From the NCBI GenBank assembly GCA_963573305.1, contig OY754336.1, positions 13,676,699 through 13,740,698 of the forward strand: DNA of 64,000 nucleotides. Direction: 5' to 3'. A model generated the notes under the pieces. The model saw only the letters and a program-made list of their open reading frames with translations. It ran no database searches and was not told the origin of the DNA. Position numbers and translations under genes: made by a program. The DNA comes from Pyrrhosoma nymphula. Lineage: Eukaryota > Arthropoda > Insecta > Odonata > Coenagrionidae. The first letter of the stretch is position 1. Each line of letters opens with the position of its first letter. Shown here in pieces: positions 33,003-45,410 of this stretch.

Positions 33003-33870
33003 CTTTAGAGCATACTACTTTTATAACGTAACGTAAGTTAAAGACCGGTTAACATTTACACGCGAGCATAACTTCACAACGTTAACTAAGATGCCGGTTC
33101 AAAATGAGTTCTATAGCAAGAGTTACTTAATAGCGAAGTGTAACTTAAAGGCCGGTTAATGTTAAACACAAGAACATAATTTGAGAACACAGCGTAGCTT
33201 GAGAAGCGGATCACATTGGCCTTAAGAGCTATCTCAAGAACATTACTTAAGACATAGGGAATTGATCTTGTGAATCAGATAGAGAGCATTCACGACAGAT
33301 CTTAAGAACATAACGCTTAAGATGGCTCTTCTCTATTTCTTTAGCTCGTCATTTTTCAACATTGAGGATTGGTGTGGATAAATTCGACTGGTCAACTTAA
33401 AGAAATTTTCAATGGTTGGTTAGAAGGCACGGGTTATTGGAGCCGAGGATTAGGATACATTACACTCCTAAGTGTTTTCCTTGCCACCGGCCTCAAATGG
33501 TTCCAATTTGACGCTGATAATCGTTTTTTTTATAAGTTTTAAAATTTCGATACATCTGTTGTAAAATGCATTAATTGCTCGCGAAAAATCTCACATAAAG
33601 CAACAACCACTATATCTATGTGGCGTGTGTTTATTTAGCCATTTCACTTTCTGCTCGCTTTTTGTACATAGTGTACCCGTAGCTTCAGAATGGCCAACTT
33701 AACGTCATGTCTTAAGAGATGAACGATAGTGTGCTCAAAAGGTTCATTGTGAACTCTCTCTGGCTTGCATGAACAAATTCAACCGTCTCAAGTTAAGTTA
33801 TGAAGTTAATTTTTTATGTTCAGTGCGAAGTGAACTTAAGAATGGAGACCGGAGCTCTCAAGTATGCAGA

Positions 33871-36800
33871 TGGGAATCTTGATGGATGCTTGCTCGCGTC
33901 AAAATTGAATTATTCCATCCCGAGCGCTGATGACTTGACAGATTTTCCTTATGTTCGCCCCAGCGTGAAGGGTTAATACGCTGTGATAAGACTTTTTGTG
34001 ATGCTTATTTGATTGATTGGGACCCATGGGAGAGATTGAAATAGCTGAATCAAAAATGTGCATACCTTAAAATTTTATTGGTATAATCGTGGAATGTAAT
34101 ATGTGATGTTTACTGAACCGAAAAACAGAACGGGTAGTTATTTCTTTACTAGTTTGTATTTCTGGAAATTCTGATGCCAGTGTTTATTCATGAAAGGTGT
34201 GATATAGATAGTTTCATATTCTTACAACCCTTCATTTGTCAGTATGGAAGCCTTGTACGGTAATCTTCTTGAAGGATGTATATTTTCTTATTTCGAGCAG
34301 GAATATGTTGTGTGTTGTTGAAAAAGGTTTTATTCATCTTCGATCTTATTCCTTGGTATCACCCTGCTTTTTGAGCCCTTATACAAATCCCTTATTTTGT
34401 GATCGGGATGTTTTTTTTTCTGTTATCAGTGATTAAAATATAAGATTTATAAGTGAAGACTAAAATCTAAGGCTTAAATCCAAAGGCTTAAAGCATCTCA
34501 ATCGTGGTCCCGCGTCAAAAAAATAAAGTTTAAAATGCAATTGCGATCAAAAATTAGGTACCTACTCTAGGAGACTAATTTCCGAAGGGTGTAATACACG
34601 TCTTTTCATTTTTATTTATTTGCTCTTTTAAATTTTGATGGCAGATATTCAGAATTCAGTGCGTGCAAAGAAATCCATTTCTATGCAAACTCGTTTTATT
34701 CTTAGATTGAAGAATTCTGTGGTGCAGCATTAATGCTATAATTTCATGTCTTCTTGAAACATGTGAAGAGAGTTATGGCTTAATTCACGGGCTATTTTGT
34801 TTAAATTCTCTTAAATGAAATTCGATTACAGTGGTCGAATTCATCATACGAATGACTAGGCACTTCTAGTCTTCGATGTACATTGTATTACATTGTATGC
34901 TTTTGAAAGTCATTTATCACCGCAGTAATGCGATAAAAATAAACTATCGCTCTGAGAGATATATATATTCCAAGCTTTACTTTCTCTTTTCTTTTGAGGT
35001 ATTTAGCTCATGTCTATCGAATCCCATCTGTTTTACGTCGTGCTTCCTCTAACCACACTCGTCCAATCAAGTATTCCGGTCATTCTGTTTTCCGCAGTAA
35101 AGTATCCTCTCTATCTTCATAATCAATCTAATCAAGTGACAACTTTAATAGTTGAGGTTTGATACGTATTAGATTCGACACGAACGATTCCATTGCCCTA
35201 TTGCCGACTACAGTTTTCGATCTCAAGAGATAGGTGTCTTTAAATTCCATTACTTATGTTTTTTTGCTGATATTTTTTAATTAATTGTTTGGAGGAGGCA
35301 CATTTAACATTTGGCACATATAACATGTAAATGGCGTTTTGTATCTTGCCCTTTCTGGCTTGGAAAAATGCTCGATTGTCTGCAAACAATGTGCTACTAA
35401 GACTCTGAGAACGGTTAATAATTAGTCCTGGCGATACTTCTTTTTACCATTCTCGGATGATGACGTCAATAATTGTATTTTTGTTAAATATCGTTTTTAA
35501 TATACTGAACCATTTTCATGCCCCTAAAATTTCGGAAATTTTATATACATTTGCAATTTTCGATAATAATTAATGCTCCACTGTAGAGACTGCTTTAATT
35601 CATCGAAAATAATTTCTCCTTCTTTGCCCTCTTCGCTTAACATTATCAGATTCACTTTCGCCAGTTGGCAAAGCTCACCTTGAATCCACAACGTAGGCGG
35701 ATTTATTCTCTCTCGTCTGTATTGAACTTTCCATTTCATATGTTGTACCCAATCCGACCTTACCCGTGCCTTGTTTTCTCCCACGCTGACACGTTACTCA
35801 TGCCCTGGCAGCTGTTTTAGTACAGTGCACATCGGTGATTCCAGCTTTGGAGTCATTCAGCGCTGTGAAATATTAATAGCCACTTTCGAAAGATAAAATT
35901 ATTTTGGAGAAATAAGTGCGTATTCCTGACATAATTTTGAGCCACTTCAACTGTGTGACTTCGCTTCGTAATTTTGATCCTTTAACATTTTGACAAAGAA
36001 TTGTTTGCCGGTTGTTTTTTGCGAACATAGCAAAACTGAATGAACATAGTCTGTTTTCTTTGATTATGTAGTAAGTTATTCTCGTTCTGTTAAAGGTTGG
36101 ATTCATTGTTGGTGATCAAATAATTTTGGGAAAAGAAATTTGGGGCCTGTATGATTCTTTGGAATATAAATTTCGTCCATGAGAGTAATTTCACCAGGTA
36201 ATTGATGGCCATCCAAGTCTCATAACGATTTCAGTAATTAACAATCCTTGCGCGTTACGTATAATTATATATATTTTTACATATTTATCATATATAATAA
36301 CCACCGTCGTGTATATAATTATATATGTTTCAGCAATTCCCATAAGAAATACACGTAAAGCTGATTTCAATGGATTCTAGAGGTCATATAGTTAGTGCCT
36401 TCTCTGATTACAGGGGTTGACTTTCTTTTAGTCCCAGAATATTGCGTGGTAATTTAGGTCGCCTAGTCGACCATGCAGCCTAGATTTCGGCCGCACTAAT
36501 GTACTAGAGGTGAAGCAGTACCGTGGGTTTGTTTTCTGTGTGTATATTTGTTAAAGAGTTCCTCAATGTGTTTCAGAGAGCATGTGTTTTTTTGTGTTTT
36601 TTTCTATGCTGACAATACTGTTGCCTTACTTCGCCTGGTGAATTGTATCAGTCATTTTTATAATCAAATTGTATTTATAACTCGCTTTTGTTTTGTTATA
36701 TATCGATATGCTTTTAAACCTTTTTATTTATCGCACATAGTGTAAAAATCTCGAAATGAAAGTTTAAAATATCAACTCTGACCCATCTTCATTTTGTTTC

Positions 36801-36884
36801 GGTTTGTATTGAGGGATCGGTTTCTAGAAAAAAATGTGAGGGATGTAACTGACGAAACTAATGTACGGTCTACATTCAACGCTG
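33871..36884. other. Intergenic DNA, nothing recognised
   Basis: AT-rich non-coding sequence. A near-palindromic AT stretch (ATAATTATATAT, twice) lies at 36255-36330. The open frames are short and featureless. Confidence 0.4.
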
Positions 36885-38283
36885 TCTAGATATATACTAA
36901 ATGGATTTGGGTATGCATGTTCCGATATAACTAAAAAACGGCTGAACCGATTGCTGTGAAGTATTGCATGTGGGTAATTGTGCGCACTCGGAAGGATTTA
37001 GGCAATAAAAAATTTCCTCAGGGTCCTTAACTAGCCCCTATATTTTACTCTCATAGGAAAAGCATTGGAATCAGTCCAGAGTTCACTTTTTTGCTTTTTT
37101 AAATCACTTGTAGTCATGATATGGGACTGAAATATTCACTGTTTGTAATTGTTGCATTCAGTTATGTTTTACGTGTCGTTTTTGCTTAAAAATTAGGTTT
37201 TCAATCCCAAAATTGTCATTTTTTCTCCCATTTAAACAATGGCACATTTCCTTGGCAACCTGAGCAATTGCTACGCACGAGCCCTGGCAATAAATGGTTT
37301 ACATTAAATTAAGTGATCAATATTAGCGGATTTCAAAGAGATTTTAGTTTTTGTATTGTATACCCCAACCTTCTGTTTGCGTTTAATGGCTCTTTCAGGG
37401 TATCTGCATTTAGCACGTCACATTGATTTTAATAATCGCATACAACGGCTTTCACGTTTTCTCTCTCCCGCTTAATTTTAACGGGCACCCTCATATTTCC
37501 CTTATTAGCATTATATATGGCCGCAGTATGTAATCACGTTACCAAACAGTAGATTTGGTATATTTCCGCTTCTGGAATGTCAATAGAATATGCCATTAAA
37601 CTATCCTTGGAATTAGAACTTACCATTAGTACATTTATTTAACATTTATTTTGCCGAGAAAATGTAACGAAAAAGTGGTGAACTGGAGATAATTAGCTAA
37701 ATGAAAAATCGCCAGTTGTCTGTGAATAGAAGACATTTAATAATCCTTGAAGTTTGAATGTTATACTGCATTTCGTTTTTTATTTTAACGCCAACATACA
37801 TACATGCATTTTGCATTATTTATAAGATTATCAATATATGTAAGGGAATTCCTATGAAAACTCATTAGGGGTATTTTTCATACCGAAGTCCCCACATATG
37901 GTTAATTACTGACAGATACTACATGCATTTAACTCGTTACATTGATTCTTATACTGATATAAGTAAGGACTTCTCTCGCTGAAATTCAACAGGCAACATC
38001 ATATTGCCCTCGCTAATATTATTTAGAATTATTTATCTAACCAGATTGTAATAACACCACCATAAACTTGGTCTTTTGTACCATTATTTGTTTCTCTGCT
38101 TCAGAAATATATGTAGAGTATGCTATTAAAAATATTATCGAAATTCAACCTCAAATCTCATGTCACGTATAAGCTTTTTTAAGCCGAGAAAATGTAAAAC
38201 ATTAAGCATCGCCCTTGTTCCTCTTTGCATAATGGGTAGCATTAATTCACAGATTCCCGTGCGAAGCTGGGTCCCTCTGCTAT
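36885..38283 (+). mobile_element. Helitron-like non-autonomous element
   Basis: The 5' end TCTAGATATATACTAAATGG has a TC start and is followed by ACGGCTGAACCGATTGC, a segment I recall near the 5' ends of many insect non-autonomous Helitrons. The 3' end has CCCGTGCGAAGCTGGG just before CTCTGCTAT and a T. CTAT departs from the CTRR consensus by one base. Internally a segment is duplicated at an offset of about 508 bp (AACGGGCACCCTCATATT at 37480; AACAGGCAACATCATATT at 37988). No coding sequence. Confidence 0.55.
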
Positions 38284-38935
38284 TATAATACATATATTAT
38301 TTTTATTGTGAGAGTTATGCCACCAGGGTTGAATTAATAGGAATCCAAGAGTAAAAATTATTTGACTAATTAAAAAAAAAACTTTTTGAGTGTTCTGTTT
38401 TTTCGTGAGAATTTAATAATACATAGTTTGTTGTATATTACTCCTCTGTTTAATTAATGTTTTAATGCTCCGTTGTGAAATGGCTTGTTTGCCCATGTTC
38501 CTGGCGGTTGTTGCGTGGGCTTTGAGCCGTTATCCAGAAAAATTAATGAGATTTAAAATTTAAATAGTCCGCAATTTATTCGATGAAACAGAATACAACT
38601 GTCAAAAATGGTCAGTTATGTGGCTTATCAGTTTATTAGATTACTGACTGTAGTACTTAGGTACTGAGTGAAAGTCCAGAGTTTCTATTCCAGGTGTAAT
38701 CCTTTGTACTCTTTTCTCTCGCTTGTTGAACCACTTGTTTTAATCGCTGTTGAAAGTATGACTTTCGTCAATGGGGGTGTATTTTATTTCGGGAACAAAA
38801 TACTTGGGAAAATCTAAAAATATTGAAAAATAACTAAATGGTAATTAAAGAAGCTGGTAGTTCAATTATTACTATACTCTTGATTTTCAAAAATAAAAGG
38901 GATGCTTCAGGATAAAAATAAGTTGTTGCAATGAA
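38284..38935. other. AT-rich spacer, nothing recognised
   Basis: No repeat boundary, gene or RNA feature can be supported between the Helitron-like element and the mariner relic. Confidence 0.4.
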
Positions 38936-38939
38936 ATAC

Positions 38940-39615
38940 ATACGGCTTTTATTCAGTTGGGCCTCAAATGTGAGCTCCGTAGATCTTTTTCGGCCATACG
39001 AGTTGCTACCTAAAGGTTTCGGGAAGTTAATAGTTTTTAAATAAATGCGCACTTTCATTTGGAAATTTTATTTTCTATTTCAAAATAATCCCCATTAGCA
39101 TCGATCTACATATCAATTTCTCCGGGACTCGAAACTTTTTTGAATTCATCTGAAGTTAGCGTCTAGAGAACCTTCTGCGATCTTCTTGAATTTATTTTAC
39201 AGAGTTTAAACGCTGTCTTTTGGACGAATCTGTATATAAGGTAAAAGGAAAAAGTCACTCCGTGCAAGATCCGGTAAACAGGTAGTATGTGGTACAGTTA
39301 CCATGTTGTTCTTGCATTAAAAGTGATTCACACGAGTAAGTCTCGCTGGTTGTCGATGACACGACGGGGAAGAAATTCGCAGTGATAAACCTCGTGGTCA
39401 ATTCAGTTTCGCGGAATTCATAGGCATGTTCGGTAGGACAACCCTGTCCATCACAAGCGTCATAAATGGATTGCCTTCTGTTCTGAAGCATAACGTCTCG
39501 AACTTTCTCGATGTTTTCCACAGTCAAACGGGATAATGGCCGAACTTGAGTCGTTCACAACTCTCTCGTGTTCCTCTTTAAAACGTTTAAACCGCTCCAA
39601 AGTCCTTGTTTTACT
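38940..39615 (-). pseudogene. mariner-family transposase relic
   Basis: On the minus strand, in order: LERFKRFKEEHERV (helix-turn-helix region; mariner proteins have WYxRFKxGRxxV here), a frame change, then LTVENIEKVRDVMLQNRRQ (second HTH; typically DxxVxKVRxLVxxDRR). After another frame change comes TTRFITANFF, corresponding to LGMRRVxAKFVPR. Near 39060-39180 a third frame reads IDANGDYFE, the conserved mariner C-terminus (CIxxxGDYFE). The region between, which should hold the DD34D catalytic core, is largely deleted. Multiple frameshifts and stops show a dead, old copy. Terminal repeats were not located. Confidence 0.6.
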
Positions 39616-40068
39616 TCATTTTGCGTTACCATTAGCTTACTATAGTTTTCGGTACGTTTCAGTACGTTTCGTTTCGGTACGTTTTCGCATTTTTGCCTAG
39701 TTTTCTCTCAAAACTTAATTCACACCCTTTGTAACTTCGAAATATTTGTAATTTGAAATCCCAATTCCTCTGCGACGCAGTCTTAATGAAACCGCTCTGA
39801 TTTACAAGAAAATGAGAAAACAGTGATACCGCTTGCCACTCGTACTCCGGTTGGATGTCTTACAATGCTCTCAGCCGTGGATATGTGTGATATAATTGAC
39901 TACAATTACTACGCGCATAATATTAAAGTTCCCGAAACCCGAACAGCGATTTCCGGAAACGTAACACCTCGTACTTCCAGCATATCCGTAGATCCAGTAT
40001 ATTTTGCATATTCAAATGAAAGTAAAACGATGTTTCTTAATTCCAGACCTTAAGGGTCTTAACTTATC
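39616..40068. other. Spacer, nothing recognised
   Basis: Contains a short CGGTACGTTTC-type direct repeat near 39650-39685 and one 76-codon frame with no motif. Confidence 0.4.
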
Positions 40069-40146
40069 AATCTCAAATATGAAAAGAAAAAAAAACATGT
40101 GAGTAACTTAACTTACATGTTTTTTTTTCTTTTCATATTTGAGATT
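40069..40146. repeat. Perfect 32-bp inverted repeat with 14-nt spacer
   Basis: Arm one (40069-40100) begins AATCTCAAATATGAAAAG and ends ACATGT. Arm two (40115-40146) is its exact complement. No mismatch in 32 bp implies a recent origin, for instance by template switching, or strong conservation. The arms have no transposon-like flanking duplication that I can see. Confidence 0.95.
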
Positions 40147-42625
40147 TACGCAGGCAATTGGAGTGCCTAATGCGTAAAGCAATGACGTCCCGCTTATCCT
40201 CGATCTCGTGTTGTATCCTGGAAGTAGGTCAAACTCCGGCTTGTTACAATTTATAATCACAAATAATCAGATGATGTGACTCATAAATCGTGGTCATCAT
40301 CCATGAGGTATATCTTCCAGTTAATTGCAATATTGCTCGCATTCAACAAGGATTGCGAGAAAGCTTTTCCAGCGAAACGTGCCATATGGATGCTTGCGCA
40401 ACCTAAAATTGTACGAATTTATCGAGACTGCTGCTTTGGTATTTGACCTTTAATGAAGTCGGGTCGTAACTTACTGAGGGTCTTCGTCCCGAATTGAAGA
40501 GACATTGTGCTTAAATGCGTGCGAATTCTCTTCATATATTAAGCGCGAGGAAAAAGTAGCCCCAAGTCAAAATATATAATGCCAATGCGAAAATCTTGTT
40601 ACGGCATTTGTGAGTTAACGTCTGTGCCACTTAAGATTACCTATCATGTTCAGTGAACCTGTTTCTTTAACTTGCTGGATAAGTATGTGTCAGTTACTTT
40701 TAGACTATTACTTGGGACGTGCATACGGCTGTAATTCCGTTATTTTCTCCATTCCTCAATAACAATGCATTCGAACGTACACGAATTTATGACGTAAAGC
40801 CTGGGAATAAAATGCTGTTTTGAAAATTATTGAACTGAATTAAAAAACTTAAAAATCATTATTGTGGAACATTACTAAGTGAATTTATTTACAATCATCG
40901 CGATGTGGTTCCACCATGTGAAGCCTGAGAATTTGATATATAAGTATATACTTACGTAAGACTTCAACTTTGATGTCCTTCATAATTTGTCTGGTATATT
41001 CTATCCTTGGTCTCCCTCATTAATGCTTCCCTTAAATTTTTCAACTTGTGTTAAAAGTCTTTTCTCCCCAGCTATTCGTAAGTTATCTCCATTGGTGATT
41101 CTCTCCGTCGATATGATCTTCATCATTCTTCGGTAATACCATAGTGGGTTTTATTATTTATTTTACCAGGAAGCCAGTACTGGCATAGTAAATTACTTTT
41201 AAAATATACGTACTTCGTTAAAGCAGGTGTCATCACCATTCAATTCTAACTATGCTTTCAGCCGTGCTACCACGTACATTGATTGTGACACCGATGTCTT
41301 CGCGCAGCATTTGTTCAGAGACCACACCATGTATTTATTTCAATTTACACGGTATGATTTAAGTTTAAAGTTAATTCTTATTGTCTCTCATCCTTAAGTC
41401 CTCTATTGTGTGTGCATAGGAATAGAGCCTGGCATGTGGGAGTGATCCAGTCTCGATCTTCGTAATGTACTCTCATATGACTTCGATTGCGTTTGCCGCT
41501 GTTGCGCGGTCCGCCTAATTTATCGCGCTGCCTACGCGTTTCGCCTTCCCCATCGCTTAAGCCATCCGTAAACCAACCCGTAGCATATCCACTCTTACTC
41601 GCCGACCGAGTTGAGCTTCTCGATCTAATTGTGAGCTCTTTTGACTGCCTCTACGCCGCGGTTTCAACCGAAGTGTCTCCTATGAACTTCATTGACGAAT
41701 GCTCGATTGAGAAGCGTAACTACATGGAGAAAAATGAAGACTATCATTAATTATTGAATTTAGAGCGATAGTATACGCAATAAATTAATTGTTATCATTA
41801 ATTACTATAATTAAGTTATCATATAAATAGTTAGATAAGAGATACATAAGTAGAAAAACATAAAAAAGCTAACTGGGATTACGGAAACTAGCATTAGATA
41901 GGGAAGGACGGAGGGCTGAAGTAACCAGTCTTAAGATTAGACGACCAACAAACTTAACGAGAAAGGTTACATTTTGTACTAATGGGAGATTATCATCATC
42001 AGCAGGCTTCAATCTCAGTATTGTTTTGCTTCTGATCTCCATTATATTCTCTTTTGAGCTCAACGCTTAATTCCTTCTTATTGCTAACTTTGACTTTCTA
42101 ATGCTCTGTTTTATATTTCCTGTTTGTAAACCGCGGCATAACGTCTTTTCGTTAACTTGCTGTTCATAACGAGTGTGTTTCGTAAAGCACATCCGTTATT
42201 GTTTTGAAAATACATCCGTATTATGTTGGTAAATGTCATGAACTTTGATTGCGAATGGTATGTTGACATAATAAAATTTTAGATGTGTTATCGTGTATCG
42301 AATTTATGTTACAATTTTGGCACAAATCATGGAAACATGAGAAAATATCTGGTGTCTTAATGAAATTATTCGAAATATTAATTTATAAAATCTATTGGAT
42401 TAAAATCTTTAACTATAAATTTTTGAATCACTGCATTTTCTAGTACTTTCATCAGGAAAGTCTTATCAATGTTGGACTTTTTAAAAAAATTGTTCAATTA
42501 AGTTGGGCAATGACTGAAAAGGGATAAAAGAGGTAATGCACTTTTAGAATAGGTTCGTTAGGTGCTCCAACTGCTGTGTTCATATTTTTCCGTCTTTCCT
42601 AAGACCTTAATCATGATAAACAGAT
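40147..42625. other. Intergenic DNA, nothing recognised
   Basis: Non-coding sequence of mixed composition. The open frames at 41487-41750 and 41869-42063 show no recognisable motif. Confidence 0.4.
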
Positions 42626-42629
42626 ATAG

Positions 42630-42716
42630 TCCATGCCTATGGCAAGATGCAAACTCGCATTTGCCAAGCCGGTATGTTACCGGCCTAGCTAAAGCGGCCG
42701 TCTAGTTTCCTAAGTC
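42630..42716 (-). repeat. Possible SINE tRNA-like head
   Basis: On the minus strand TAGCTAGGCCGG fits the A-box consensus at nearly every position. GCGAGTTTGCATCTTGCC about 30 bases on is a weak B box. No body of the main SINE family follows. Confidence 0.3.
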
Positions 42717-43580
42717 GCGTCAGTTTTCCCTGAGTGTTCTCGATATTCTGGAGGTGTTCGTTCTTTTTTATTTCTATCGCCCTCAGGAGTAATTATCAAA
42801 TACCCCAAGGGTAATACGCAATAGCTTCTCTGTCGATTAGAGATTAAAAATTGCGCGTAAGACAAACTCTCTTGCCACTTCATTTATTAAATCATGCGGA
42901 GGTGCGATGGACTTCACTAAAACACTATAACAAGCTTCTGAAACTTATGAAGAGAAATAACTAGCAGAGCACGTAAAAAAATATGCCATTGATGGCATTC
43001 AACTGCTCTATGTGATCTAGCGGTCTGAACTCCGTTGATTCGTATACAAATCTTCTTACACTCACCTTGGCGAATAATACTTACTAATATTAAAATTCCT
43101 AAGTTAAAAATAGTTTTGATGCTATTTAACTTAACGGCTTAATGCATTTACTGTTTTCTTTTTACTCTGTATGCCCCTGAGCTAACTTGTATTAAAATCT
43201 CAGCGTATTATTTTCATTTGTACCATCAATCTCTTTTGAAGTTCTCATCCATCCAGGGAACAAATTTTTTTCCTCTTCATTGACATATTTATGCGATTCA
43301 AAAATTAAACCAGTGGTCGAAAATATGGTTGGAATTTTTTTTCCAGTATGAATGTGACGCAATTCATGTTTGGAGTAGGTAGTACATTCTTAGTAAATAA
43401 ATAAATTTCCCTGGTCTTATCAAGTCTAATGGCGAAATCCATACTTCATCAAATTTAGAACGCCATGATATTCACGCTTATCATCTCTTAAATCGCTTTA
43501 TCTGAGTTTCAAGCCGAAGATTTTGTGTTCATTTTTGGCCCTCAATATTACGCTACGCTTTCATCCCTGTGTAAACCCGC
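42717..43580. other. Intergenic DNA, nothing recognised
   Basis: AT-rich non-coding sequence with no repeat or gene that I can support. Confidence 0.4.
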
Positions 43581-43581
43581 A

Positions 43582-44232
43582 TCATGCTGCGGTACAGTGT
43601 TCGTATCTTGGTTTCTTGTACGCTCTCCCTCTCATAATCAACCAGGATTCTGTTTTATGCGGTCTACCACGGGGGTGAGGAGTGCGCAACTTATAATAAA
43701 ATAGCTTCACTTGCATCCCAGCAAGGAGTGCGAAACGGCTCATCTTACTAGCGAGGACAAATCCCGGAAGAGCAGACGTGCCGGGTGAATATCCACTGAG
43801 AGGAAAAGAAAATGAGAGCGTGGAACGCATGTCTACGTTCTTTTTTTTCTCATCCTCCACTTCGCAACTCGGCATTGGAGATCCCGCGTCCATTTTTCTG
43901 TGGACCGGTCGATGGCCAGACAAGTGAATAGCTCGACCGCGAGACGCACGCCGTCTTAAGAGAGGGGACCCGGTTTCAGGAAGCCGCGTTTTCAGCTCCA
44001 CCTCTCCCTCGTTCGAGTTGCTACGACTCCTACGGCGGCCCTTAGCCCATCTTGCTGCTAATGGGAGTTGACGTTTTGTGGTGAATGTGTCGTCGTTTGG
44101 ATGTATGCTTGCGATAGACCGGACCATGGTCTGAGGGGGAGCTGTTTTTTGGTTCCTTGCCAAGTGGTATTTCCACGGAGGATATTCATTATACGGAGAA
44201 TCTGATGTGTGTGGTTGATAGAAAATCGGCAT
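43582..44232 (-). other. 216-codon open frame in a GC-rich patch, no recognised domain
   Basis: This is the longest minus-strand frame outside the repeats. It is rich in Arg, Ser and Pro (for example KGRRRSRSNSNEG), with no signal peptide, membrane segment or motif I know. No splice sites, TATA box or polyadenylation signal stand out, and its 5' end runs into a SINE head. GC-rich composition makes long chance frames more likely. I lean towards chance. Confidence 0.15.
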
Positions 44233-44290
44233 CCCATCGAGAGGGTCTGGATTTGATTCCCGGCAGTGGCTTAGTGGTTTGCGAATATGA
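44203..44290 (+). repeat. SINE tRNA-like head
   Basis: TGTGTGGTTGATAGAAAATC (A-box region), then GGCATCCCATCGAGAGGGTC and GGATTTGATTCCCGGCAGTGG (B box) align with the minus-strand heads at 21690 and 60525. No SINE body follows. Confidence 0.55.
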
Positions 44291-45405
44291 AATTAGTTAA
44301 GAAGGGTAATTCCCTTTTAATTTTCATCCCAGGAAAAAATCATCAAGTAATGGCTGCAAGCAATATAAAACATTACTACCTCTACACTACGGTAGTCCTG
44401 TATCCTCAGTGTCAAACAGGACCTCAGTTGTCAGTTGCCTCCATAATTGACCAACCAATACATTGCACTAAAGAAGGCTTTACTTTGTAAAAGCACTCCA
44501 TAATTAAGTAATAACCTACCAACTTCTTCACCGATTTATTCAAACTACCGACCATTATTTTGACCGATGTGCCATTTTCTAGGTATTTTTTCAATGTTTC
44601 TTTATTCAGTGAATAATCTAATGCTCCCGTTGGAAGTTGCTGTCTTTGTCCAAAAATGCAGCTGGTCCCTTAGTCTCGTCCAGAATACAATGAACAAAAG
44701 AGAGCTTTTATTGCCGTCTTTCGTAACCGCACGCGCGAGCGTGGAGTTGACAACTTTTCAAATCCGTTGGTTTCTCTTTCTTTCTTTTGAACGTTTTATG
44801 ATTCCCTGTTGAAATTTTTTTTAGATTTCTCTCGGCGATTTGATAACAGTATTCATTTGGTGAGTTCGACCTTGGTAAAGGGTGTGGTCCGGTGTGGTCG
44901 AATCTTGTTTTCCACTGTTTTATGACGATAAGTTTCGTAATCGCGCCTTTGATTTATACCGTTCACCCCGAAATTATGTAAGTCTTTTTATGAGCATCCC
45001 GTAACGTTCTTAATTCCTGTTATTTCATTATAACGGCATCCTAACTGAAGCCCTAAGCTATGATTAATTAAGTAGTCAAGGGTTACCTGCATATTCAGCC
45101 GTCATTTAAATATCACTTCTTCAATGGAATTGCTAAGCGTAAGTTATGACATGCAGATCTCTTAATAATATGGCTCAGGTTACTCAGCTTCATCCGATTA
45201 CGTTAGTGTCGTCACCCAAATTTCTGTTATCGTTTTCTTCCTTCGGAAATTCCCACTAATTCTAACGTTTAAAGGAGCAACTTAAGTTACCCAATCCGAT
45301 CAGTCATTTTTCGCGCTTTTATTCACCTGTTTAGCATCTAGCATTAAGTTTTATAAGATATAGAGGAATTCTGATTATTTTATGAAATATACTTATTATC
45401 TACAC
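44291..45405. other. Intergenic DNA, nothing recognised
   Basis: Non-coding AT-rich sequence. The short plus-strand frames at 44287-44490 and 44567-44812 have no motif. Confidence 0.4.
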
Positions 45406-45410
45406 TCTGT

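Larger units (their letters stand above)
32463..33870. mobile_element. Foldback-like array of degenerate repeats
   Basis: The consensus GCCGGTTCACAATGAG ... CATAACTTAAG recurs at about 32590, 32645, 33040, 33095, 33145 and 33205 on the plus strand. It recurs on the minus strand in 33690-33870 (AACTTAACTTGAGACGGTTG and GTTCACAATGAACC). Inverted arms made of short tandem repeats around a central segment (33350-33690) are the layout of Foldback/Galileo elements. The outer left arm has a homogenised 42-bp triplet. A hAT MITE has landed in the left arm. No coding sequence is visible, and exact ends and target duplications are unclear. Confidence 0.45.
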
